Shown: positions 36,491 through 49,803, counted from the stretch's first letter. The stretch is DNA of 64,000 nucleotides from Thamnaconus septentrionalis (GCA_009823395.1 CM020515.1:9098489-9162488), one strand, 5' to 3'. Numbers and translations: made by a program. The notes: a model not told the origin generated them from the letters alone.

Positions 36491-38187
36491 AGACCAAAAA
36501 TAGGCCGAGTCAAATGAGAAGACTAACAAACCATATCAGCCGCCGCCGCCACTGTGTACGCTTGTGTATCTGTGTGCCTCACTGCGGCCGTTATTAGGTG
36601 ACGTAAAAGAGCTAATGCGCTGTTAAATAAAAGCGGCACTTGCTTCATTATTCTTGGTGTCTGGGGTGCCCGGCCCAGGATTATGGGTCTGTGTCTGTGT
36701 ATGTGTGTGTGTGTGCGTGGATACATGTGTGAGTGTGACTGTGTCTTGCCAAGTTCTTGGCCACAACTCACTCCTCGCTCTTTAAAGAGGATTTGAAACT
36801 TTGAGAGCAAAAGTGGGTCAGCAACTTGGTCTCCTCGTCTGTCCTTCTGGAAGATGACTCGTGTTTTTTTTTTTCTTCTTTTAATTTGATGGGGAAAAAA
36901 AAAAAATCCTGACGCTACCTGTGGCGGTCGACACCCTGTGTGTTAAATGTATTCATTCAATGTTGTTTGCTCAGTGAACGATTATAATAGCGAAGACACA
37001 ATAGACGTAAAATATATGGAAGACATATAGAAACAAATAGTAACGAACTGACCTATAGAACATTTGCAAGGAATCTGTTGGCCTGAATTGGAGAGAAACG
37101 CATTTATGTGCATTGAACGTATTTCTACGTGTCTAGTTAGATGAAGAATCTTCAAATTCTGCCGCTGCATTGAACCAGCATGGGTCCATTAAGTCAAAGC
37201 ATCGAGGTTCGTGCTGCTATCAGACGGAAACTGGGATTGACGTTAGCATTCTTTGCAGTACCCTAGGTTCCACACTAGAGTCCAAACGCAATAGATTCAG
37301 ACTTGAAACAAAACAATCAAAGTGTCAAAAGTATCTAGAACATACATATAATCCTTGAGGAATTTTATTGTCCAAAAAAAAAGTCCAAATCCTAAGTGTA
37401 ACAATCAGCCGCCTCCTTTTCACAATTATCTGCGTCTTTTGCTTGAAAACGATATATAAGAAAAAGTCATCCATCTCCGACCTCGCCGTGCGAACGTGTC
37501 GGTGACCCAGTTGAGTCTCTTCCCCCTCTGTTGTGTGAGCGCTGATCCACAGATGCTCCCCTCTACTCACGACTCAAGTCACATAGTATTACCGTCCCCT
37601 CCCGCCGTACCAGGGACCTCAGTGGGGCTGCGCGACGACTGACTTGATCCTCCAAGATGTTTTCCAGCCTCTCACCAGCGTCACAGCGATGACTCATTTC
37701 CTCGTTTCAGTTTTTTTTTTTCCCCCCCGTCACACTCGGCTGTTCTGAGTGTGACCGTTTGCTCTTTGTGTACGCTCGCTCCAATTAGCTCACAGCTTCG
37801 CCGTCGCAGTTTGCGCGTTTTACTTTTTGCAGAGCGTTCGTCCAGGAACGCGGCGATTCCCCTTCCAGTGGGCCAACGGCCCAGGAAACTGTATTTCAAT
37901 GCCGAAATATGGTTTGATTTACCGGCGCAGACGTTCAAACGTGCTGCAGCATTGAGTTCCTGCCAATTTTTTAAAGCCTGACTCACTGGCAAGCACTGCT
38001 TGGCTGTCAGACGTGACATTTTCTAGTGTCGGATTGTGTATTTTAATTAAAGAAAAAATATTGAATGATGTCGAATTGATGTGGACGTGAAATGAAAACC
38101 GTTTTTTGGGAAACGCTAAATATATATTTAGTTTAAACCACAGAACTATCATCCAGTGAAAGGAATGAATGACCCTGCTGCAACCAG

Positions 38188-38201
38188 CCACCAGGGGGCA
38201 A
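38188..38201 (+). promoter_or_regulatory. CTCF-like core motif
   Basis: CCACCAGGGGGCAA, one mismatch (last base) from CCASYAGRKGGCRS. Confidence 0.45.
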
Positions 38202-38842
38202 TCAAAATGTGTCAGCTTGACTTTTTCAGCTTTCGGACTTCATTTGATCTCTTTGACTACGTCGCACATCAGTGTTTTATCAAACTCCCTGTGGCGTGAC
38301 TGTTGACTATTTGTTTTAATGAATTGACATTTTCTTTTGAAACATAAAGTCACAATAGTCAAACTTGTTATATTCAACAACACATTGCGTCATCCTCATC
38401 CATCCCTCTGTCAGCGACGATCACTTCATTAATGCGAGTGGCTCACACTGCCGAGTTTTCACTGATAAAGGGAACAACACCCAAACGGCGCCGGGTGATT
38501 AATCACGCCGCTCGCTCCCAATCACCCACTGAGTCATTGGGCTGCCAGACAGGTGCTCAGAAGTGCAGATTGCAGCCGCAGAGATCGGAGACAAACACAA
38601 TCAGACAGACGTGGAACTGAAATGAACGAAAAACATCGGCTTCGCTCGTTCCTCGTCCCCATCCGATCTCTCCTTCTTTTTTCAGAAAATCTCCGACATT
38701 CTTTCTGTCCCCTGTTCGTTCAAATCATTTCCTCCTCCTTCATATCACTGTGCCCCCATCAGCTCTATTTTGCCCAGAAATGTAAGTGACCCATCTGTGA
38801 TGGCAAAAGGTACATTAGGCATTAGGGAGTCCACCCCTGTGG

Positions 38843-38844
<2 letters not shown>

Positions 38845-38877
<33 letters not shown>
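38845..38877 (+). repeat. (TG)n microsatellite
   Basis: Uninterrupted TG run. Confidence 0.9.
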
Positions 38878-38878
<1 letters not shown>

Positions 38879-41800
38879 GTTAACGGATCTTGCTTGATGA
38901 ACTCCTCCCAGGAGTGCCGTCCGTCTGCTCGGCCAATGAAACGCGGTCAATTACTCTGCAGGCCTCGCTGGCAGCCAGTCAAACGGAAATGGGAGAAAGT
39001 CCGGAGATGATGATGGGGTTTAGGGCCTCGCACTTGGGAGGGAAGCTGACACGGCCACGTGTTCAAACTCTTAAGACTGCTGCAGTGAGTTCAGCACGCA
39101 CAGGGTCGCAATTGTTGCAGTTCTTCACGGAGCATTACATTTTAAGTTTATATTTATTATGTACATATTATTATATACTAGTAACGTATATTATTATATA
39201 ATATTGGGTTTGTATCTTGTGGTGGTGCAACATGAGGCTGAACTCTCAAAGTTCTCTCAGCTGGACCTTTATTTCATAACGTGTTCCTCTCCTCGCCTGT
39301 GGTGGCGCTGCATCAAAAATCATGCAAGGAGAAGGCGAGGAAAACGATGACCAAGAAACCTCGCTTATCTGTTGGTCAATATCAGTGCAAAAGAGCTCGA
39401 GTTCGATTGAAGACAGCTGGTGTGAACTCACTTTATCTATAATGCCTTGTATGTAATAGTTGCCTTAAATTCTGGGAAAGAAATTGGTCTTGGTCACAGT
39501 TGGCTCGGCACACGACGACGATCTACTCTGGAAATTGGAACACTGGGAATTTTAGTGTTAAATGTTTAACTGTGAGCTTCACATGCAGCTTGAAGCCCAT
39601 AAAAACAGCAGGTCTTATCTGATCTTCAACTGCCATCAAAAAAGCACTTTCCTCCACTTGCTACAACTTTTCCTCTCCTTGCCACATCCGTAATAACCGC
39701 CGCCCATCGCCTGGCCTTCCCTCTTCCCGCCTGTCATCGCCTCTTTATCTGCGTCCCTCCCTTTGTCTCTTCCCTTCTCCTGCTCCCTGACACGGCTCCT
39801 TGTCCAGAGCCCATCTGTCTTCCTGCCACCGGCCCCATTCTTCCCTCCCGCTCTCCGCTGCCCACCCCACCCCACCTCGTCCTCGCCCTCTTCAAAGTGG
39901 GTCTTTGGGTGTCGGTGTCTGTCTGTCTGTCGGCGGTATCGGCGTCTGATGAATCAGTGACTCCACCGGCATAGTTAGCCGTGGCTATAACAGCTGACTG
40001 CCGCATCTCTGCGAGGGGAAACTATAGGCACATTATGCAGTATTGATTTGTCCCCACGCCGCTCCTTGTCAGTGCGGCGGGTTAATATGATGAGAGATGG
40101 CTTCGCCTGCAAGTGGGTTGCTGCCCCCACTGCTACCCCCCCCCCCAACATATTTGTTGGATGCGTCAAACAGCAATTTCACATAAAGCTTTAAAAAGCA
40201 TACAGAACATTTCTTTTTTAATAAATAATTTTTATACATCAATAATGAGCCTTTTAACGATCATTAACTTTATACCAAACTTTATATTGTGTTCAAGCCT
40301 TATTTGGCGTCCAAGATGTATTTAAATCTCAATGTGCAAATTTAATAGCAAAAAAACAACCTGAACAATAAAAGGAACACTTTGGATGTAAAGAAAGCTT
40401 ACTAAAACACTCTGAATAAGCCCTTTGTGACATCACAAAAGGCGTCGGAGCCTCACTGACACCTCTCCAAGGTTAACGGCTTTACCCATCAGCCAGTAGT
40501 TCCAGTTCCATCCACTGGGATCTTCTCATGGCCACACATTTGTTTTTCTTGCCTCCGTAGCCGAGCTGGCGCTAGCCAAATATTTATGCATGGGGCTGTA
40601 AACAGAGGGCTAAATTTGTTGTTTACTGGATTTTTCTTCTGTATGTTTGTCCTTTGGACGATTGAGCAATAACATTTGAAACTGGGCAGAATTTGGGACC
40701 GTAAAAGTTTATGTTGTGTGAGCTAAAAAAAAAAAAAAAAAAAAACTCCATGTGTGATTATTTGTAAAACTGGAAAGTTTGATCATCCATCTTTCCAGGT
40801 GGATGACATCTGGAAAGGAAGTTATATTGTAAGAGTTGCACAAACAACATGGCTAATTTTCACACAATCTCATCTGATCAACCTCACTGTCCTCAGGTCA
40901 CACAAATTTTCAACCCTTTCTACACAAATTAACACTTTTGTCCCAATGACTTGCAATTTAGTCACTACATCTTGTATTTTTCACGTTTTTTTTTCTTTCA
41001 GAAACATTTTTTTTTTCCCCATTATTCATCATCATACTGATTGAACAGTGTGGGTTAATTAAGGTGAGGTAGAGCCTTCCTAAATTGGGGCCTGTGGGCA
41101 GCAGCCATTCACACCAGCAGCTTCATCAGCCGTCTGTGCTGCACTTTTTCGCCGATGTGGAGCTTCGTCGCTTCACACTTTGTTCTAGCTTCCTAAAATA
41201 TTCTCAGGGTGTTGCCACCATCCAAAATGTGGGCAGGAGCGCTGGGAGCCGTGCGGAAACGTCACTTTAAACTCATCCAACGCGGGTCCTCAAAAGTTCT
41301 GAACAGGAAATAAAAAGATGAAACGTGACGATCTCACAGAAGCGCTCAGGTTCCCTTGCGTCACTCTGCTGCTTCAAAACCCTCACATTATTTTTCCGTC
41401 CGGCCTTTGATTCTGATACAGCTTTTTCTGTTTTGTCTTTTTTCGACCGGTGGATGACGACGACGAGCTGATCACACGAGTAAGACAACAACACAAAACG
41501 CAAAAACAACCCGAACAGGAGGCACGTGATTGTCCAAATCCTTTTTTCTGGTACGCGACTGTTTACCCGCAGCCGGCTCAGGCTTTAGCGATGTTTGCGC
41601 CCAACGTGTTTCCTCTCTCTGGCGCCTTCTGTCTAAATAAACGGCTCCGACACAGATTAGGTCGCAATTTCCATCGGAACCCTCGCCAGAAAACTCTCCT
41701 GTGTCGAAACTAGGCGTTCCTTTGAAGGCCTCGCAAGACGACAACACCGTGCGGGATTACTTTATTCTGTGTCCCTGGGAAAAGAAAGAAAGAAAAGAAA

Positions 41801-43732
41801 ACATGTTTCAATGAGTTAGTGTGACAAAAGGGTTTTCTGGCTGGAATATTACTTTTTTCTTCTTACCCGATAAAGCTCATTGAGGCTACGTCAAACTCTT
41901 GAGTTCCGTTTTTTTTTCCTCCTTTCACTTTTTCTTTTTTATGACAGTGATTAGCACCTCGAGTCACTGAATGGGATTGACTCTGCCTCCATCTCATTGT
42001 GAAGAAAAAAAAAAAAAAGGCCCCGGCGAAAAAAATCTCGAGGTAGCGATAAGGAGCGCGGGACCTAAAAAAGGAAACGGGAGCGGATAATTGAAGGCTG
42101 CGGCAGGAGAAGGGCGAAGAAAGGGAGGAGGAGAGGAGCAAATCTGAAAATAATGGAGGGAGTGCTGCAGGAAATAAGGCTGGGAGGTTGGGGGGGGGTA
42201 GGAATTAGGGAGCTGTAATAGGTGAGGCAGCTCGGATGCGGCAAATAATTAGGACGGTTATGCCTCTTAATGATGGCAATATTGACAGCGAGGGTAATTT
42301 TCATAATGGCGACTCTGTTAATGCGGCGTTGGAGGATGTAATGACGCCGGCGCAGTCGAGTGACAGGTGTGAAAGGAGCGACGCGGAGGAACCTGCGAGT
42401 CGTCGGATCACCGAGGACGGTTCAGAGCGACGCCGCCGTTCTGCTGCTCGGCGCCGCTCGAGAAATGTCAAACTCTGGGGGGCTATGTGGGAGTCGGCAG
42501 AGCTGCCCTATTAGAACATGATGATAAAAAAAAAAAAAAATCTAGCAGTTCTTGAACACCTCACAGTGCACCGGGCAGCGTTTAATTGTAATGGTTGTCG
42601 AGCATCAGAAAACACGTTTGTTTCTCGCATTTATTGTTAGCTTGAAGTCGGAATCGATAGCGATATTCCCACGGTGGCGTGTAAAACTGCCACCGACGTT
42701 CAGAATTGCGTTTTTTGGGCCGCGCTGCATTGTGCAACCTGTTAGGCGATTTGGCATTTCAATCATGTTCCATATTTAAATCCAACCAAACTTTTTTAGC
42801 TATCTCAAAAAAAAACAAAAAAAGCAACACAACAAAACAGTGTGCAAGTATATTAACATATATCCAAAAAAAAAAGAAGCTGTTCGGGTGATTTAGGAAA
42901 GTTAACACTGGCTGCAGGGAATCCAAATGCAGATAAACAAGTGGACAGTATCCAGAAAACAATAATACATTTCTTATTCTTAAATCCAGGCATTAAGGGC
43001 AATAACAACACTACTTTGGTATATGCGTATCTGTCTTAGTTACTGTTGAGTGTGTGCGCGCGTGTTTTTTTAAATCCTTTCCATTCCTGTTAGTCTCGCG
43101 TTGACCCCCTTCAGATTTATCTTTGACCCCCCCGGTGGGTTTCCCGACCCCCTCAGGTTTGCGTCTGCCGCACTGGCCCCCAAACACACCCTGACAGCGC
43201 ACGTTGTTAGGTAATAATTAGTCACACAGGAAATGAAGACTGGAAAGAGTTTGCCTTCCTGGAGGCGACATGGTCATTATGCGCCGCAGCAGGTTTGTCC
43301 CCCCTCTGTGTGCAATTTTCTTTTTTCTTTTTTTTCTTATTTTAAGTTTTTTTTTTTTTTTTCTTGCGCACTAACAAGAGCTTCCGCAGCTCAGGTGCAA
43401 GGTTAGATCCCTCAGGGGGAAAAAGGGGGGGTCGTCGAAGAATATTGGACTTATTACAAGTGATGGCGAGTGGGCGGGGGAGGGAGAGATGGATGGTGGG
43501 GGAGGGGAGGAGGAGGAAGAGGGCAGAGGAGGCCCCCTGGATGGAGAGATCACCGAGGAGGGATGGAGAGAGAGAGAGAGGGAGGGGAGGTATCGGACTT
43601 ATTAGAGGGGAGAGGAGGGCGAACGCGGGTAAAGACGGAGAGGCAGGGATGATGTTGTTTTGTCAGTGTTTCCCCCCGTGGGGACTCGGCTGCTTGTTAA
43701 AAAGTCCTGACAGAGGAACCACAGCGGCAGCG

Positions 43733-43735
<3 letters not shown>

Positions 43736-43779
<44 letters not shown>
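43736..43779 (+). repeat. (AC)n microsatellite
   Basis: Uninterrupted AC run next to a purine-rich tract. Confidence 0.95.
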
Positions 43780-43785
<6 letters not shown>

Positions 43786-43873
43786 GACCCGGCTCCTCCT
43801 GTGGGACAAACTTTGAATAGGTGCGTTATACAAAAAGACACTGGCCGCACCGGGGGCCGAAAATACACCCGCG

Positions 43874-43881
43874 TGACGTCA
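43874..43881. promoter_or_regulatory. Perfect CRE palindrome TGACGTCA
   Basis: A full 8-base cAMP response element in CpG-containing sequence (GCGTGACGTCAAAG). It is a single site, and use is unknown. Confidence 0.35.
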
Positions 43882-44348
43882 AAGGCGGCCTCGTTCAGTA
43901 ATCCGCCCCTGCGAGTTCCTGCCTCTGTTCCGCGGTTGAAGGTCTGCCGTTTTCCCCTCGATTATTATGATTTTCCGACGCAGGAGAGGAGGAGAGGGAA
44001 AAAAAACAAAACACATGTGCGCCCCTCCCCTCCATGCGACTATTGATTTAAAGCACGGTAACCTCGAGGAGACTGAATCAACACGCTTTCGTAAGAGTGC
44101 GGCGGCGGCGGCGGCGTTGAAATAAAGGCTGCCTAACGCACGCTAAGTGAAAGGCCCCGGCGTGAAAACGTCGTTAGCGCAGCTGCATTGTCCACGGCTG
44201 TTACGCGGCCCGGGAACAATGAGAGGCGCTGGCGCGGGTTGTGTAAGCGCAGGTGTGGGTGCAGCGGCGCCAGGAAGGATTGACTTTTCCCCCCGACCCG
44301 CTGCGTTCAAACGCGTCCTCGCGTGGCAGCCACGTAAATGTTTGATTA

Positions 44349-44362
44349 GCGCCACCTGGTGG
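44349..44362 (-). promoter_or_regulatory. CTCF-like core motif, full consensus match
   Basis: The - strand reads CCACCAGGTGGCGC, which fits every position of CCASYAGRKGGCRS. It lies in CpG-rich sequence 5.3 kb before the first exon and points toward the + site at 38188. Confidence 0.5.
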
Positions 44363-45663
44363 CTGCGCTTTTGTCTGATCTGCCTTCGCCCACCGTTTTT
44401 AATTTCGTCCCCGAACGACTTCTCCAATTCGCCGAGAACTCTTGCGTCTGTGCGTTCACAGGTGTTCGGCAGGAAACGGACGACTAACTCGTTGGCTGAA
44501 TCCCTGCTACTGCTAGCAAGCTAACTGCAGAGACTGAACAGACTCAGACCCTCTTTTTTAATGAGCCAAACTCTCAGAGAAATACAAGGTTGTGGATGTG
44601 TCTTTCTTAAAACCTTCTCAGCTGATGAGTTTGTGCAGCCTGCTGAATAAAGCTAGCTCAGCGTCGTCTTTCTAATTTGGCAAACGAAAAAAACAAGGCG
44701 GAGCTCCCGGAATTAGCAGGTCTGGCTCCAATCCTCTCTGCTTGATTTTGAAATTCTTCCAAAGCGGCTAGCGGCGCTGTTGGCTCACCAACAACCCGAG
44801 TGATCGGCGCCAGACCGTAAAGCTGTCGCCATACCATTGGAACCGGAAAGCTAATTTTTGGCACTTGAATGGCATTCTATATGATATGGCTTGAACTCCT
44901 CACATAGACCTGACACATGACTAATAAACTAAAAACTACCTTCTCAATTTAACCCGCAGCCAAAAATCCATCCGAACATCTGCACCCGTCACTTCCTGTG
45001 CTGCCTCGTCGCGTTTTAATCATCCTGAATGCGACTATTGTTTATTTTATTTTTCCAACCCTTTGGTATCTTTTTTTTCCTTTGGCTCGGGATTTTTTAA
45101 ACGAGGCGAGCGCCGTCTGCTCTGCGTTTTCAGCCGCTCCAATCCGCAGACGTTTCGGAGCTCCTTTGTTTCTCCACTGTGGCTATTTTTACGCCTGTCT
45201 GTTTATATTTAGTAACGGACCACTGAGGAATTTTTGTCATGTCAGTGTGCTGCTCCTCCTCCTCCTCCTCCTCCTCGTGGACGCTGCAGAACTGCTAAGG
45301 TGGCCCTAGAACTGGGGCGTCTGCGACAGAGAAGGGTGAAATGTGGACACGTGACAAGTATATATATGTACATATATATGAGTGTGTGTATATGTGTGTG
45401 TGTGCATATATAAATACACATACATGCGCCTGTTTTGTGTCAGCAGGCCCAACGGAATTCACTTTTTTTGTTTTGTTTGTTTGGTTTTTTGTCATTGTTT
45501 TTTTTGGTGCGCTCGCTACACGTGCGTGTCATCGGGCCAGACAGTGCACGATGCTATCAGCGGCAGAGGATATGAGGGGTACTATTTTTAAACTCGCCTC
45601 TATCTTGACTTAGACACACTGTCCTGCCCTGCGGGACAGGTGCGAGTTTGTTGTCGTGTTGTG

Positions 45664-45664
<1 letters not shown>

Positions 45665-45740
<76 letters not shown>
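45665..45740 (+). repeat. Compound microsatellite (TG)n(AG)n
   Basis: A TG run to 45708 changes into an AG run, directly followed by an NRF-1-like GCGCATGCGT (45746-45755). Confidence 0.95.
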
Positions 45741-45745
<5 letters not shown>

Positions 45746-45746
<1 letters not shown>

Positions 45747-46030
45747 CGCATGCGTGCTGTACTGTCTTTTTTTTTTTTTTTTTTCTTTAAGTGTGTGTTC
45801 TCGTGCGTGTGTGTGTGTGAGCGAGAGTCTGTGAACGTGACAGACAGGGAGCCGCGAACGAAGGTGCGAGCGCCGAGCGGAGCCGCGTCACGCCCGACGA
45901 CGGCGGAAAACGACGGGAAGCCATTGGCTGCTTTCCCCGATGCCGCGGATGGCGAGTCGTCCCAATTAGGGACGATCACACGCTGCTTAGTCGCGCCGCC
46001 AGCCACCGCCCCGCCCCCTCCCTCTCACCC
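45746..46030. promoter_or_regulatory. CpG-rich, promoter-like patch
   Basis: The patch begins with an NRF-1-like GCGCATGCGT (45746-45755). It then has dense CpG from 45838, an inverted CCAAT box (CATTGGCTG near 45922) and GC-box-type CCCCGCCCC near 46009. There is no TATA box or recognisable first exon. It could be an alternative promoter, an enhancer or simply CpG-rich intron. Confidence 0.35.
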
Positions 46031-47550
46031 ACCATTTCCTTTTTGTTCTCCCTACGCGTCGGCTAATTTCACTTCACGGCAAAAGTGTTTCGAGTTTTTT
46101 TTTACTTTTTTTTTTTTTTTTTTCTTCCTGGCTCGGCGTCACGCTCCGCCTGCTTCTCACTCCCACGTTCGACTGTGTCTGCCACTCGTCTCGGGCGTCA
46201 CGTGATCTGTGACGGATGCAGCACGGACCCAATTGGAATCGGCATCAGGGCGACGAGCCGGTCAAAGCAGCGGCGCTGGCGGTGCGTTCTTCCGCCAAAT
46301 GTCAAGATACTTTTAAAGAGATTTTTATTTATTTATTTATTTATTTATTTTTGAAAATTCCCTTTGAAATTGTTTTTGTTAATGGCTTAATGCAAATTGT
46401 TAAAGTTTAGCAGAACGTAGTTAAGTCATGGCACGGCACTAGGTCTCTGCTAGAAGGAACTGAGGTAAATAAATACATCTCACTTGAATGTATTTATATA
46501 ACATTATATGGAATAATAACCATAAAACAGCCAACACTTTCAGATGAGAAACGAAAACAAAACCTGTACCTGAATTTCTGTGAAACTGTATAAAATTTGA
46601 CCCACATGCAGAAGCGTCGACAGAATTAGAGCTGAATCCGCGTTTCTGTTTTCCTTTCAAATCTGGCGTCCTTTATTCTCGACGGCGGTGCCCTTTAGTC
46701 CAGACTTCTGGAAGTCATCAATCTCGCTTTGGTCCCAAACCAAACTGGCCCCTCAATCGGCTCAGGTAGCAAAAAAGCCCGGCTCGCCATTGTTTTCGCT
46801 CGGGCCCGCGTGCGAGCCGGGACTATTTAGGCCAAACCTGAAGCCAAATCTCTTTTGTCCACTCTGGGCCTCCGTCTCGGGTTTGATGTTGACGAGTTCC
46901 TCTGAAGATAAGAGGACAATGTTTGGCCGGCACAAACCGGAGCAGGCGCGCATCCAGCTCTATTTAAACCTGGGTGGGGGATGAGTGGTGGTGGGGGGGG
47001 GTGAAAGAGCTGCTATTCTGGGCGAAAGGGAAGATTTCCCTGTTGTTCCACGGTGCGTTTTGGCTCCCTCATCGCCTGCGGGGCCTCCGGCTCAGATCCC
47101 GTCTGACAGCCTCTCCTACAAACGCGTGTGGACGTAGCCTGACGGAAACATGGATTTCAATGCATTGCATTTGTTTCCTTCTCGAAAGACAACTTTTGAC
47201 GCATTTCTTAATAGATTTTTCTTCTTTTTAAACGAGCTGCCGACAGACAGGAACCTCTTCCCTGGTGAAGCTAATGACTCCTGGATTGCGCGAAAAATGA
47301 ACTATGTGTTGTGAATTGCGTGGTTTGCTTTGAACGGAAAAAGAAAGATCTCACCAAACTCCACGCGGAACCATCCCATAATCGTACATTCCAGGGCGGT
47401 CCCTGCGCCCCCACCACTGTCTGCCAGTTCCAGCGCAGAGTGGGAGTATCATGCGCCGCTTTGACGGAGACAGGAAGTGACACGTCTTATAGCTTGACCT
47501 CCCTACCGCCGCACCATGCTCGAGCATCGCTTCAGTTTCTACCCCATTAG

Positions 47551-47551
<1 letters not shown>

Positions 47552-47598
<47 letters not shown>
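47552..47598 (+). repeat. (CA)n microsatellite
   Basis: Uninterrupted CA run about 2 kb upstream of the first exon. Confidence 0.95.
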
Positions 47599-47600
<2 letters not shown>

Positions 47601-48189
47601 GGCCGACTACGCGCCGAGCCCTCTGAAGAGCACTTGAGTGCGAGCGGCGAGCGAGGCCGAGTCCACGTACGTACAGGGACAATACCATTAACGAGCGCAG
47701 AGGAGTGGCGATGCAGGAGGAGACGCGATGTGCAGCCGCACTCGCACAAATAATGCAAACGCTGGCATTAATCCGAGGGGGGGGCAAGAAATGCTAGGTC
47801 ATGCATGCCGTGATGCCATTACATATCGGCCACTGATACAGTTCCTGGAAACCAGCCTCTGCGTTCAGCCCCTGATCTCCATCCCTTTTACGCCCCCCCC
47901 GCGCCCCACTCGCCCCCCCACCCCTGCAGCGTCCGGGAAAGCGCCACTTTGTCCGGATGGAGGGACGATGAGCTGAAAATGCATTCAAATGCATCGTCCC
48001 TCGTTACGCCCCGAAGGCCTTTACGTTACCCCGCGGATGCAGCAACTCGTAACCGCCTCAAATATGCCGGAATGTTCCGATCGCCGGTGGAATCCAACTT
48101 TGGACAGGAAACACTAAGAAAAAAGCTAAAGAAAGGATTGAATTGCACCACAGCTGGCCCATTTATTTGGTACGCTGTTCAATTACTCG

Positions 48190-48596
48190 TTAAAGGGGCC
48201 CTATTACGGCCATTTCCAGGTTTCACAAATTCATTTTGGTGGTCTGCTTACAGCAGTAACTAGGTTTATTACCCAGTTTGAGCTGTACGGACGATAGCAG
48301 GCTGTCTTGACTCTGTTCCCCCCTCCCCTACCTTGGAACAGCCCACTTGCCTTGTGATTGGCCAGTTGCTCACCGCCGCTCACCGCCGACGCTAGGCTAG
48401 CTAGCGGGGAAGATGGCTGCTAGCTCTGGTGCAGCGATGCCTCGCCCGCATTTAAAAAAAATTAAATAAAAGTCTGCAGAAGCTTTACTATGATTGAATT
48501 AACTCGACTTGTGACGTCGAACCTGCCAGTAATGCAAAAAGACGTGTTAAAGAGCTTACAGTTCATTTCTTTTTGTATGTTATGACCCCTTAAAGG
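48190..48596. mobile_element. Short element with TTAAAGGGG-type inverted ends
   Basis: The left end GTTAAAGGGGCCCTATTAC and the right end TATGACCCCTTAAAGGG are imperfect inverted repeats about 400 bases apart, a form common among fish non-autonomous elements. The interior has no ORF and no clear target duplication is present. Confidence 0.45.
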
Positions 48597-49636
48597 GAAA
48601 TATCTCGTCAGCCAATCACATTCAGGCATTCTGGGATTTTTAACTCAGATCCCAACTGCAGGGTTGACAGCCAGAACGGCCCCAAAAAGCAGTCCGACCG
48701 TTTGGTTCGGCCATTTGCATTTTTCCGGCATCTGTGCTTTAGCCGTTTCCCCCACCGGCTTCCTTTGAGAAGCAGGTGTGATTGTTTGTATGGAAAAAAA
48801 AAAAAGTGACACCAGTCTGTTTCCATTCATCGGCCTCTTTCACACTTCGCTCTGACCTTTTTTCTTTTTTCTTTTTTTTTCCGCCTCTTTGAGCTGTCAG
48901 GTTACAGCTGCACACGTACGCGCTCACACTCGCGTACGCCAACACCTCCCCGCCAGGACGTTCACTCGCGCAGGACACGCACGCACTTCTCAGACCCGCA
49001 AGTCTGTCATAATTAGAGTGCCAGAGACAAGCGGTGTCAAGATAAGCCAAGTGTAAACTCCCTGACATTTCAAGGTAACACGCGCGCACACGCACACACA
49101 CACAACCGCTGCAAATCACAAAGAAAACTTTCGTCCTGATGCGTTTCACTGGATTGCACCATCAATAATATTTTCAAATTCTTTAATTTGCTGATTTCTC
49201 CACCTGCCATTGGTTGCTGGCCTGCTCTGTCCAGCCTCTCATCTCAATCCTTTTTGGGACAGCTGATGATTCTGAGGCATGTTGTACAGAGTGGATGCGA
49301 GTCACTCAGAGTGAGTGGAGTTCTCATTGCCCAGAACCAGACCCGGCAGAGTTCTGCACCAATCCAATTTAGGCCTTATTGAATTACTGTCTGCTCCTCA
49401 TTCGTGCGAGAAAAAAAAAAAAAAAAATCTTATTATTCTCAATCAGTCTGACTGTGTGAATGTATGTGTGTGTGTGTGTGTGCGCTAATGCCCTCTCGCT
49501 GATTGATATTTCCAAGGTACTGTGTGAATTAGCCCATGGACTAACAAAGCCAAAACAAATCTCCCCTCTCCCCCGGCCTTTATCCCTCATTTCCTCCCTC
49601 CTCCTCCTCCTCCTCCTCTTCCTCTCTGCTTCGCAG

Positions 49637-49803
49637 GATGTGAAGTCGACGTTCTTCCAGTTCGGAGCCTCCATCCAGCAGGAGGCGCTGCTGATGCTGA
49701 ACATCATGGAGGAGTACGACTGGCACATCTTCTCCATCGTCACGTCCAAGTTCCCCGGCTACCAGGAGTTCATCAACATCCTCAAGACGACGGTGGACAA
49801 CAG
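49637..49803 (+). CDS. grin2a: GluN2A-like NMDA receptor subunit, internal exon (amino-terminal domain, part 1)
   Basis: This exon encodes 55 full codons plus two bases of a split codon, from [15 protein letters not shown] to the end KTTVDN. The motifs [26 protein letters not shown] and KTTVDN are those of the extracellular amino-terminal domain of GluN2 subunits of NMDA-type glutamate receptors. This domain controls assembly and allosteric inhibition at the neuronal surface. By my count it aligns with human GluN2A residues 139-194, starting in phase 0 as the human exon does. The acceptor TTCGCAG follows a pyrimidine tract of about 70 bases. The donor is ACAG|GTAGGA, leaving AG to pair with T of the next exon to make Ser. 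Codons are GC-rich at third positions, unlike the flanking AT-rich intron. A few residues (LNIMEEYDW) look more GluN2B-like, but the next exon favours GluN2A. Paralogue (aa/ab) is undetermined. Confidence 0.93.

Larger units (their letters stand above)
34546..49636. other. Non-coding DNA leading to the first exon (part 4)
   Basis: No supported gene. Contents include CTCF-like cores at 38188-38201 and 44349-44362, purine-rich strands at 36296-36490 and 43470-43620, (GCG)n near 44100-44115, a perfect CRE palindrome (43874-43881), (GT)n(GA)n at 45665-45740, a CpG-rich promoter-like patch (45838-46030), (TTTA)n at about 46322-46350, (CA)n at 43736-43779 and 47552-47598, and a TTAAAGGGG-ended element at 48190-48596. 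The last 75 bases are the pyrimidine tract of the 49637 acceptor. Confidence 0.6.

Noticed and set aside
45648..46205. 185-codon ORF with Cys-Val and Arg-Glu repeats
   Set aside because: It is a translation of the (TG)n(AG)n microsatellite plus CpG-rich DNA.
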